This document shows positions 5,631-12,829 of a stretch of 21,764 bases of DNA, in pieces (position 1 is the stretch's first letter; every line of letters starts with the position of its first letter). The position numbers were made by a program, and so were the translations under genes. The DNA comes from Candidatus Nomurabacteria bacterium RIFCSPHIGHO2_02_FULL_38_15. GTDB taxonomy: Bacteria; Patescibacteriota; Minisyncoccia; Phycocordibacterales; UBA9973. Below the pieces are notes generated by a model. That model was given only the letters and a program-made list of their open reading frames with translations, was not told the origin of the DNA and searched no databases. The stretch lies in contig MFUC01000023.1 of assembly GCA_001785575.1 (NCBI GenBank), positions 1 through 21,764 of the forward strand. Direction: 5' to 3'.

Positions 5631-6130
5631 AAAAATTTCTAATTAGTTCTGTAGCAGTGTCAGTTTTTGTTTTATTTATGTTTATTTTTGCCAACAATGC
5701 AAGTGCTCAACAAATTTACAACAATGTAACATCAGGTAATAACACTGGTAGTTATAATCCGTATGGCGGTTATGGGTCTATGATGGGCAGTGGTTACGGC
5801 AATAGTTTTGGCGGTAATAATTTTGGGGGCTATGGTGGAGGTTACGGTAATCAAGTAACTTACAACCCAATTCCTAACCCTTATGATTGTGGTTATTATA
5901 ACCCTTGTGGTGGTAATTATGGTGGAGGTTTTAGTAACTTTGGTGGCTACAGAGGTGGTTGTAATGGAATGTGTTCAAATATGGGTAATCAATATAGTCA
6001 ATATAATCCGTATAATTCTTATGCACAATACAATCCATATGGTTCATCGTTTGGTCAGGGATATGGTGGGTACGGCAACAATTCATTTTTAGGTTTTGGG
6101 GCTGGTTTAAATGGTGGGTTTAGATTTTAA
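5627..6130 (+). CDS. Secreted Gly/Tyr/Asn-rich low-complexity protein
   Basis: This 167-aa protein has a clear Sec signal peptide: MKK, a hydrophobic core (5-22) and cleavage after NNASA (residue 27). The mature part is almost entirely Gly, Tyr, Asn, Ser and Phe, with repeated YNPY units (43-46, 126-129, 135-138) and many GGYG turns. It has four cysteines in two close pairs, Cys88/Cys94 and Cys112/Cys116, which could form disulfides outside the cell. It ends NGGFRF. It has no enzyme motif. Such composition fits a surface-coating, adhesive or aggregating protein. There is no sortase motif or membrane anchor, so the means of retention is unknown. Confidence 0.75.
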   Translation: MKKFLISSVAVSVFVLFMFIFANNASAQQIYNNVTSGNNTGSYNPYGGYGSMMGSGYGNSFGGNNFGGYGGGYGNQVTYNPIPNPYDCGYYNPCGGNYGGGFSNFGGYRGGCNGMCSNMGNQYSQYNPYNSYAQYNPYGSSFGQGYGGYGNNSFLGFGAGLNGGFRF

Positions 6131-6170
6131 TCTATCCACAATCTATTTGGGTCATTAGTGTTTAAAATGG

Positions 6171-6176
6171 TATAAT
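6171..6176 (+). promoter_or_regulatory. -10 box, leaderless-type; decides the start of the next gene
   Basis: A perfect TATAAT with the ATG at 6184 following after 7 nt. The upstream in-frame ATG at 6175 overlaps this box and would not be transcribed. Confidence 0.65.
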
Positions 6177-6183
6177 GGCTTTA

Positions 6184-7236
6184 ATGAATAATTCTACTAC
6201 AGAGGAGCACAAACAACGCCGGCTTGAAGCCTGGGGGGTGTTTTTGTTTTTTGTTTTTATTTTGGGCGGCTTAGTAAGTGGTTTTTTATTAGCCAATAAA
6301 ACTACCGCCAAAATCAAAACTGCCCTGCAAGCTAAAGCTTTAACCATGACATCTTTTATTAATCCGGCCGATATTTTACTTTTAGCGGGTGATGAGTCGG
6401 ATATTGGTAATATAAAATACCAGGAGCTTAAAAGTCGTCTCATTGAGGCTAATTCATACAATGGCGAAATTAGGTCTACCTATATTTTAGGTAAAAGTCC
6501 TAGTGGCGAACTTTTTTATTATCTAGATTCTGAAAATTCAGCCTCGGCCATGTATTCAGAGCCAGGCACAACCTATGCCATGCGCAGCTCAAAAGAGTTG
6601 GCTATGTTTAACCAAGGCTTGGCTTATGTTGATGGGCCGTACACAAATAGTTTTGGTAAGTGGGTTAGTGCTTATGCTCCTATTTTTAACACCCAAACAG
6701 GTCTGGCTTTTGCTAAAATTGGTATTGATATGCCTGCCGATGAATACAGCCAAACATGGGCCTCGGTATTTTTTGCAACATTTGCGGTTGGATTTTTCAT
6801 CGCATTTGTTGTCTTGATTTTTGCTCTTTATTTAAAAAAAGTTATACATCTTTTGCGTCGGGGTGCCTCAGAGCTTAGTATGGTTAAAAATCAAAAAAAG
6901 GCCATTGAGGATTCAACGGCCAAAGTAGGCATTGGATACTTTAAATGGAATCGCTCAACCGATGATTTATTCATGTCAGATTTTCTAGCTCAGAGTTTTG
7001 GTTTAGAATCCAATACTAAATTTGCAAATTTTAAAATACATATTAGTGATGAAGAAGTTAATGATTTTGAATCGAAAATCATACAAGCCTGCACTAGTGG
7101 CAACAATACCTTGGCTTACGATTTAAATTTTAAATTACCCAATAGTCAAATAAAAGCCTTGCGCATAAACTGCAATTTTAGCCAAATCTATCAAAACGAT
7201 CCCAAGGTTGTTGAGGGGACTATCGCTTATATTTAA
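6184..7236 (+). CDS. Two-TM sensor protein with extracytoplasmic Cache-like and cytoplasmic PAS domains, no output domain
   Basis: The protein is 350 aa from the ATG at 6184, chosen because an ATG at 6175 lies inside the -10 box. Membrane segment 1 is about 17-38 and segment 2 about 194-217. Between them is an outside domain with the pattern of Cache/PAS sensors found in histidine kinases and diguanylate cyclases: YQELKSRLIEAN, IRSTYILGKSPSGELFYYLD, YVDGPYTNSFGKWVSAYAPI. After segment 2 come a short linker and a PAS-like domain (about 248-350: VGIGYFKWNRSTDDLFMSDF at its start, VVEGTIAYI at its end). The chain stops exactly where a kinase or GGDEF domain would normally follow. The next gene (recR) is convergent, so no output domain is encoded alongside. 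A partner protein or a direct regulatory role must be assumed. Confidence 0.7.
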   Translation: MNNSTTEEHKQRRLEAWGVFLFFVFILGGLVSGFLLANKTTAKIKTALQAKALTMTSFINPADILLLAGDESDIGNIKYQELKSRLIEANSYNGEIRSTYILGKSPSGELFYYLDSENSASAMYSEPGTTYAMRSSKELAMFNQGLAYVDGPYTNSFGKWVSAYAPIFNTQTGLAFAKIGIDMPADEYSQTWASVFFATFAVGFFIAFVVLIFALYLKKVIHLLRRGASELSMVKNQKKAIEDSTAKVGIGYFKWNRSTDDLFMSDFLAQSFGLESNTKFANFKIHISDEEVNDFESKIIQACTSGNNTLAYDLNFKLPNSQIKALRINCNFSQIYQNDPKVVEGTIAYI

Positions 7237-7254
7237 TCTCTCTAAACTAATTTT

Positions 7255-7869
7255 TTACCCACGATTATTTAGTGCACCCAAAAATGTTTCTGGGTCTATA
7301 TATTCAATCTCGGTGCCGGTCGAAATACCACGCCCCAAGCTTTTTATAGCAATTTTATTTTGACTAATTAAGTTTTTTAAATATGTCCGTATGATTTCGT
7401 CAGTATGTTCACCAGCTGGCGTGATAGACGTGGCCAAGATAACTTCTTCTAAACCATTTTTAATTAAAGCATCAACGCGGTTAAACAATTCGTTAAGGCG
7501 AATAATTTTTTCAGGCTCCTTGGCTAAAATTGGCACACTGCCACCTAAAACAAAATACAAGCCTTTGTAAATGCCGGTGCGGGCTATGGCAGTTAGGTCA
7601 GTATCACGCTCAACAATCAATATAGTTTTAGGGTTAATTTTTGGATTGTTACAAATGTCGCACACTTCAATATTGTCAAAAACAAAATGTCTAAAACATT
7701 TGGGGCAGGGTATAGTTTGATCGTGAATTTTTTTTAGCTGGTCAATAAAACTATCAGTAAAATTTTTGTCTTTGGCTAAAATATCATAAACAATTCGGTG
7801 AGCTTGGCGTTCGCCAATACCCGGTAGTTTTTTAAATATTTGAGCTAGGCTGTGGATTGGGTCATGCAT
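7255..7869 (-). CDS. recR: Recombination mediator RecR
   Basis: This 204-aa protein has the normal RecR length (about 200). RecR forms a ring clamp that, with RecO (and RecF), loads RecA on gapped DNA. Domains in order: helix-hairpin-helix KKLPGIGERQAHRI (13-26), a C4 zinc finger with Cys55, Cys58, Cys70 and Cys73, and a Toprim domain from about 81 (TILIVERDTDL), ending in the conserved C-terminal segment GRGISTGTEIEYIDPETF. It lies 14 nt after dnaB on the same strand, so the two are probably co-transcribed. No Shine-Dalgarno precedes it. Confidence 0.96.
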   Translation of the reverse strand: MHDPIHSLAQIFKKLPGIGERQAHRIVYDILAKDKNFTDSFIDQLKKIHDQTIPCPKCFRHFVFDNIEVCDICNNPKINPKTILIVERDTDLTAIARTGIYKGLYFVLGGSVPILAKEPEKIIRLNELFNRVDALIKNGLEEVILATSITPAGEHTDEIIRTYLKNLISQNKIAIKSLGRGISTGTEIEYIDPETFLGALNNRG

Positions 7870-7883
7870 ATTAGAATTCTACA

Positions 7884-9284
7884 CTAAAATTCATCTAAAT
7901 TGAATTTATCACTGGCTGCTGGTTTTTGGTAGTTTTGATCTTGATTATGGCCCTTATCTAAGTTTAAGAAAGTTGTTTTAGCTTCATCAAAATGCAGATC
8001 AATTTTACCAGTTGGGCCATTGCGATGCTTCTCAACTAAAATTTCAATAATATTTGTACGCTCCTCTTTGTTTTTATACTTGTCTTCGTTGTGAATAAAC
8101 ATGACAATATCGGCGTCTTGTTCAATAGAGCCTGAATCGCGTAGGTCTGACAGGCGTGGTCGGCCGCCACGTGATTCAACTGCACGCGATAGCTGTGACA
8201 GGGCCAATACTGGTACATTAAACTCTTTGGCAATACCTTTCAAACCCCGTGAAATTTCAGTCACTTGGTTAACCATTGAGTCATAGTTTTTCATTGGGCT
8301 CATTAACTGCAAATAATCAACAATCACTAAACCCAAGCCATGCTCGGCCCGTATACGACGAATAATTGAGCGCATACGTACAATATTGGTGCCAGCTTGA
8401 TCATCAATAAATATGGGGGCACTTGAAAGCCGACCCAGAGCCTCTTGTAATTGGTCAAACTCACTTTCTTTTGAAATGGCTCCGGTTCGCAATGACCATG
8501 AATTAACCTGGGCCTCGGCCGCCAACATTCTATTGACTAATTGCTGAGCGCTCATTTCCAGCGAAAATACCACCGTTGATTGGTTGTGTTTGAGGGCAGC
8601 ATTGCGGGCAATATCTAATGCCAAGGTTGTTTTACCAACTGATGGTCGGGCGGCCAAAATAATTAAATCAGATTGTTGTAAGCCCGAAAGTAAATCATCC
8701 AAATCTTTAAAGCCTGTTGGTATACCTCGCATACCACCTTTGTGTTCGTGGAGTTTTTCAATATGTTCCCAAGCATCGATCATGGCATTTTTAATGGGTA
8801 TGTATTGGCGACTTTGGGGGCGCGACTTCATTTCCAATAGTTCCTTCTCGGCGTACTCTAAAATTTCTTCAATTTGCTTGTCACTCTCGTTAAAGCCCAT
8901 TTCAGCAATATTATCAGCCGCCTTGATTAATTCACGCAAAACATATTTTTTTTGTACAATCTCGGCATAGTAACGCACATTGGTTGATGCGGGTACGGCT
9001 TGGGCCAAATCAACAACTTCGGCCTGGCCACCAACTTGATCAAGGCGCCTTTTTTCGCGCAAGCGATTAGTGACTGACAAAACGTCAATCGGTTCGCTAC
9101 GCAACGACAACTCAATCATTGTGTCATAAATAATGCCAAATTTATCATAATAAAATGATCGCGCAGTAATAATGTCAGAGATTTCGTGAATGGCCCCTGG
9201 GCGCACAAGTAGCGAGCCTAAAACTGCACGCTCAGCATCAATGTCTTGGGGTGGTATACGAATTTGAATTGGGTTGTTGCTCAT
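7884..9284 (-). CDS. dnaB: Replicative DNA helicase DnaB
   Basis: This 466-aa protein is the hexameric helicase of the replication fork. The N-terminal domain (about 12-120, DIDAERAVLGSLL) binds primase. The RecA-like motor has Walker A ARPSVGKTT (212-220), Walker B LVIVDYLQLM (319-328), and the conserved ALSQLSRAVESR and DLRDSGSIEQDADIV blocks. The length is usual and no intein is present, although this gene often carries one. The C-terminal tail is short and polar. It is transcribed divergently from trpS and followed by recR. Confidence 0.97.
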   Translation of the reverse strand: MSNNPIQIRIPPQDIDAERAVLGSLLVRPGAIHEISDIITARSFYYDKFGIIYDTMIELSLRSEPIDVLSVTNRLREKRRLDQVGGQAEVVDLAQAVPASTNVRYYAEIVQKKYVLRELIKAADNIAEMGFNESDKQIEEILEYAEKELLEMKSRPQSRQYIPIKNAMIDAWEHIEKLHEHKGGMRGIPTGFKDLDDLLSGLQQSDLIILAARPSVGKTTLALDIARNAALKHNQSTVVFSLEMSAQQLVNRMLAAEAQVNSWSLRTGAISKESEFDQLQEALGRLSSAPIFIDDQAGTNIVRMRSIIRRIRAEHGLGLVIVDYLQLMSPMKNYDSMVNQVTEISRGLKGIAKEFNVPVLALSQLSRAVESRGGRPRLSDLRDSGSIEQDADIVMFIHNEDKYKNKEERTNIIEILVEKHRNGPTGKIDLHFDEAKTTFLNLDKGHNQDQNYQKPAASDKFNLDEF

Positions 9285-9293
9285 GTAATCTTG

Positions 9294-9302
9294 ATTTTAG
9301 CA
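9294..9302 (-). promoter_or_regulatory. Extended -10 of dnaB
   Basis: On the minus strand TGC-TAAAAT ends 9 nt before the dnaB ATG. Confidence 0.5.
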
Positions 9303-9356
9303 TAAAGCCTAGATGTCTCTAAATTAGTGGTAAGTGTGGAAACTGTGGCTAAGAAG

Positions 9357-9365
9357 TGCTATATT
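9357..9365 (+). promoter_or_regulatory. Extended -10 of trpS, leaderless-type
   Basis: TGC-TATATT ends 6 nt before the ATG at 9372. It supports that start over the GTG at 9327, which lies upstream of the box. No T-box-like leader fits in the 87-bp divergent region. Confidence 0.55.
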
Positions 9366-9371
9366 TATATT

Positions 9372-10370
9372 ATGTCTATAATAAATTCAAAGAAAACTTT
9401 AATTTCGGGCGTAAAGCCAACAGGTACACCCCATATAGGTAATTATTTTGGGGCCATGAAGCAATTTGTGGATATGCAAAATGAAGATGTTTATAATGTT
9501 TTAATATTTATTGCCGACTTGCATGCATTGACGAGTGTTAAAAATGCCAATGAAATGCGCGAAAATACGCATAATTTAATTTTGGATTATTTAGCTATTG
9601 GACTAGATCCTGAAAAGGTAACTTTGTTTAGGCAGTCTGATGTGCCGGCGCATGCCGAATTATGTTGGGTGTTTAATTGTATTACTACCATGCCCGAAAT
9701 GATGCGCGCCCATGCTTTCAAAGATGCTGAGGCTAAAAATAAAGATATTAATGTTGGCATGTTTGATTACCCGTTACTTATGGCGGCAGATATTTTGCTT
9801 TATAATACTGACATTGTGCCAGTAGGTCAGGATCAAAAACAACATTTAGAAATTGCCCGCGATACAGCCCGCACATTTAATAATTTATATTGCAAAAATA
9901 ATGAACCGACATTTATTGAGCCGGCTGAATTAATCATGCCCGATGTGGCTACTGTACCTGGCACTGATGGACAAAAAATGTCCAAGTCATATAAAAATAT
10001 TATTCCACTTTTTGGCACTGATGCTGAATGGGAGAAGGCCGTAATGAGTATTGTGACTGATTCCAAAACTCCTGGTGAAATTAAAAACCCTGATGAGTGT
10101 AATATTTTTGCCTTGCATAAATTAGTCACCCCGCCCGAACACTTGACCGAAATTCGCAATCGCTACATTACCGGTGGTATTGGTTATAAAGAGTCAAAAG
10201 ACATATTGTTAGAAAGTATTAAAAACTATTTTGGCCCAATGCGCGAGCGCCGTGAAGCTTTCGCTCAAAATCCCGAAGCTATTACCCAAATCCTAAAAAC
10301 TGGCGGAGCTGCAGCCCTTAAAATCGCCACTGCAAAAATGACCGAAGTTAAACAAAAAATCGGGTTGTAA
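9372..10370 (+). CDS. trpS: Tryptophanyl-tRNA synthetase
   Basis: This 332-aa protein (family about 330) is a class Ic synthetase that charges tRNA-Trp. The HIGH motif is GTPHIGN (18-24) and the KMSKS loop is DGQKMSKSY (199-207). Other family blocks seen are IADLHALTS (47-55), MFDYPLLMAADILLYNTD (130-147) and VPVGQDQKQHLEIARD (149-164). The start was set at 9372 because the sequence from MSIINSKKTLISGVKPTG fits the family N-terminus and the -10 box is 6 nt upstream. The ABC transporter gene follows after 3 nt. Confidence 0.96.
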   Translation: MSIINSKKTLISGVKPTGTPHIGNYFGAMKQFVDMQNEDVYNVLIFIADLHALTSVKNANEMRENTHNLILDYLAIGLDPEKVTLFRQSDVPAHAELCWVFNCITTMPEMMRAHAFKDAEAKNKDINVGMFDYPLLMAADILLYNTDIVPVGQDQKQHLEIARDTARTFNNLYCKNNEPTFIEPAELIMPDVATVPGTDGQKMSKSYKNIIPLFGTDAEWEKAVMSIVTDSKTPGEIKNPDECNIFALHKLVTPPEHLTEIRNRYITGGIGYKESKDILLESIKNYFGPMRERREAFAQNPEAITQILKTGGAAALKIATAKMTEVKQKIGL

Positions 10371-10373
10371 ACT

Positions 10374-12185
10374 ATGAAAGATTTTAAAGAATTAATTAAA
10401 GATTTGCCTGACATATTCCGTAAAACGGTAAGAATATATAAAGATTCTTGGAATATTTCCGGTTTTTACTTTTTTGGGTACGCTATTTTTGCAATTATTT
10501 TAGCTTTTGTGCCTTATGTTAGAAACTGGGCACAGGGTAACATTATAAATGCACTACAGTTAAATATTACAACAATCAATGATATTTATCTTCAGGTATT
10601 ACTATTTCTTGGAGCAATTATTTTACCTGGTGTTGTGAGTATATTTTCAAACTACCTCGAAAAAATAGACCACTTCCAGATATCTGCTCATTATGAAAAT
10701 GAGATTATTAAAAAAGGCTTAAGTATTAATCCTCAACTTCGTGAGGATCAGGATTTTACAAATTTAGCTAATAAGATAAACGAGAAAGGTGTCTACGTCT
10801 TTGGTAATTTTAAGTCATACTCACTCGCAGTTTTTCTAGACGTTATTGTATTAGTAGTTGTTTCGATCACATTATTTCATTTCTCTAAAATGGCTCTTGT
10901 AATTATTCTCATAACATCTATACCAACATTGATTGCTAATATCAAGTATGGTAAAAGTAGTTGGTTTATTTGGGGTAATGATATTGATACTGAAAAACGA
11001 AAAAAGTTTTGGCGATATAGGGATTATATAGAAAAATTTTCATCATATATCGAGCTTCATTTAACAAAATCTGGCGAATACTTCAAGAACTTTAGAAAAG
11101 ATTTTTTGGATGAAGCTTTTTATAAACAATCAACAAATGAAAAGAAGCTTAAAGATTGGAGCTTTTTAGCAGGAATTATTAACTGGACAGGTATTGTTTT
11201 TGTTTCAATTTATTTTATAAATCAAGTTATTAATAAAGAATTGTTGGTTGGATCTTTTATATTCGTATTATCACTGGTTACTGGCTATACGTTGACTTTA
11301 ACATCGCTATTTAGAAATATTTCGTTAATGTACCCAGATTATAAATACCTTGCTAACTTTTTTGAATTTTTGGATTTTAAAAATAGTATTCAAAACACTG
11401 GTACGCAAAAACTTGCAAATACGGCGCCAGTTATTGAGTTTAAAAATGTGTACTTTAAATATCCTGATAGTGTGAATTATGTTTTAGAAGATTTTAGTTT
11501 AAAAATAGAGGCCGGTGATAAGTTGGCGGTGATTGGTTTAAACGGCGCTGGTAAAACTACTTTTGTAAAATTATTGTGTCGCTTTTATGACCCAACCGAG
11601 GGTGAGATTTTGTTTAATGGTGTGAATATTAAAGAGTATGATTTAGAAAGCTGGTATGAAATATTGGGCGTACTATTTCAAGAATACGGTAAATACGAAA
11701 TACCTTTAAATGAGCTAGTTATGTTGGGTAGATATGATGAAGGTATTGATTTAAAAATTGCCGACAAGAATATTAAGCATGCCTTGAAACTATCTGAGGC
11801 TGAGTTTATTAAATCATTGCCTAATAAAGAAAAAACACAACTAGGTAAGCAGTTTACCGGTGGGGTTGATGTATCAGTTGGTCAGTGGCAAAAACTGGCT
11901 ATTGCCCGCATGTTTTACCGCGACCCAGCAGTTATGGTGCTTGATGAACCAACCAGCTCAATTGATGCCGAGGCTGAAATGAAGATTTTTGAAACTCTTG
12001 AAAAGTTTTCAAAATCAAAAACCGTTATTATGATCTCACACAGATTTTCAACTGTGCGTAATGCTGACAAAATCTGCGTTATTAATGAGGGTAGGGTATA
12101 TGAATATGGCACGCATGAAGAGTTATTAAATCTAAACGGCGAATATGCCCGATTGTTTAATTTGCAGGCTGAAGGGTATAAATAA
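10374..12185 (+). CDS. ABC exporter half-transporter (TMD-NBD fusion)
   Basis: This 603-aa protein has a six-helix type membrane domain (about 30-330) joined to an ATPase domain (about 353-600). Walker A is GLNGAGKTT (388-396), the Q-loop is Gln436, Walker B is VMVLDEP (520-526) and the H-loop is ISHRFS (554-559). The signature is SVGQW (501-505), a departure from LSGGQ in which the first Gly becomes Val. The substrate cannot be predicted. It may work as a homodimer, since no second half lies beside it. The N-terminal half looks richer in A+T and less conserved than the ATPase. It lies 3 nt after trpS, without a Shine-Dalgarno, so it probably shares the trpS promoter. Confidence 0.9.
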   Translation: MKDFKELIKDLPDIFRKTVRIYKDSWNISGFYFFGYAIFAIILAFVPYVRNWAQGNIINALQLNITTINDIYLQVLLFLGAIILPGVVSIFSNYLEKIDHFQISAHYENEIIKKGLSINPQLREDQDFTNLANKINEKGVYVFGNFKSYSLAVFLDVIVLVVVSITLFHFSKMALVIILITSIPTLIANIKYGKSSWFIWGNDIDTEKRKKFWRYRDYIEKFSSYIELHLTKSGEYFKNFRKDFLDEAFYKQSTNEKKLKDWSFLAGIINWTGIVFVSIYFINQVINKELLVGSFIFVLSLVTGYTLTLTSLFRNISLMYPDYKYLANFFEFLDFKNSIQNTGTQKLANTAPVIEFKNVYFKYPDSVNYVLEDFSLKIEAGDKLAVIGLNGAGKTTFVKLLCRFYDPTEGEILFNGVNIKEYDLESWYEILGVLFQEYGKYEIPLNELVMLGRYDEGIDLKIADKNIKHALKLSEAEFIKSLPNKEKTQLGKQFTGGVDVSVGQWQKLAIARMFYRDPAVMVLDEPTSSIDAEAEMKIFETLEKFSKSKTVIMISHRFSTVRNADKICVINEGRVYEYGTHEELLNLNGEYARLFNLQAEGYK

Positions 12186-12217
12186 ATTCCGTTAGAAATG
12201 TACATTTCTAACGGAAT
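12186..12217. repeat. Perfect 32-bp palindrome
   Basis: The arm ATTCCGTTAGAAATGT is followed immediately by its exact reverse complement. It begins at the base after the ABC gene's stop codon. In the plus direction the next bases are A-rich, so it is not a plus-strand terminator. As RNA it would form a 14-bp stem with a GUAC loop. Confidence 0.9.
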
Positions 12218-12220
12218 AAA

Positions 12221-12250
12221 AAAAGCCCCCTCAGAATTTGAAGGGGTTTT
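12221..12250. terminator. Bidirectional intrinsic terminator
   Basis: CCCC(C)TCA (12226-12233) pairs with TGA(A)GGGG (12239-12246). It has AAAAG before and TTTT after on the plus strand, and T7 after the stem on the minus strand. It separates the ABC gene (+) from the 160-aa gene (-), whose stop overlaps the T-tail. Confidence 0.88.
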
Positions 12251-12731
12251 AAACGTTCATGCCCATACCAATGATGGATTTTAAAGGTATAAAGATGGTA
12301 AACTCAGCCAAGCCTTCATCTTCTGAACAAACTTTTTGGTTTTTGAAAAGACAACCAAAACTTTCGAGTGTGTTAATAAACCAATCAAAATGATCGTCTA
12401 ATGATGGCTTGATATTCATTTTTAAAAAGAACTTTCTATCACAACCAACTATTTTAGGTTGTTCAATCGTGGTCTTTAAATAAACACACCCCATCTTTTC
12501 ATATACTTTAATATTATTAATGAAGCATACCTCTTCCACTCCGGATAAGGCCAGCATAACTGATTCTCCATCAAGAAATTTAACAATGTTTGCCCAAAAC
12601 TCACGACGATTTTCAGTCGTTATTTTGGCGTTAGGTTTTTCAGAGATTGCTATTATTTCTCTGTCGTAGTCTTCAGTTTCTATGTAAAAACAACTGTCTT
12701 TCACATAAGATTTCAATATTACTTGGTCCAT
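12249..12731 (-). CDS. Hypothetical protein, 160 aa
   Basis: No family is recognised. It appears to be a soluble, mixed alpha/beta protein without signal peptide or membrane segment. It has six scattered cysteines (for example SCFYIE, EEVCFI, MGCVYL, VGCDRK) but no regular metal-binding spacing. It is bounded by the bidirectional terminator and by divergent aspS, so it is a single-gene unit. On the minus strand a TATAAG (12753-12758) lies 21 nt before the ATG, and an A-rich TAAAAA lies 8 nt before it. Neither is convincing. Confidence 0.6.
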   Translation of the reverse strand: MDQVILKSYVKDSCFYIETEDYDREIIAISEKPNAKITTENRREFWANIVKFLDGESVMLALSGVEEVCFINNIKVYEKMGCVYLKTTIEQPKIVGCDRKFFLKMNIKPSLDDHFDWFINTLESFGCLFKNQKVCSEDEGLAEFTIFIPLKSIIGMGMNV

Positions 12732-12814
12732 AGGTCTAGTTTTTAAAGTCTGCTTATATTTTGCATCATTTTTGTAAATTTTGCAAATAGCGTGCTAAAA
12801 AATAGTTTTTTTGG

Positions 12815-12820
12815 TATAGT
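12815..12820 (+). promoter_or_regulatory. -10 box of aspS, leaderless-type
   Basis: TATAGT followed by 9 nt and then the ATG at 12830. Confidence 0.5.
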
Positions 12821-12829
12821 AAATATACT

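Noticed and set aside
6175..6183. ATG at 6175 as the sensor start
   Set aside because: It overlaps the perfect TATAAT at 6171-6176 and would lie upstream of the predicted transcript start. The ATG at 6184 has the usual spacing.
9327..9371. GTG at 9327 as the trpS start
   Set aside because: It would add 15 residues not expected in TrpRS and lies upstream of the -10 box at 9360-9365.
9285..9371. T-box or other riboswitch before trpS
   Set aside because: Only 87 bp separate dnaB and trpS, both with promoters, and no T-box sequence or specifier stem is seen.
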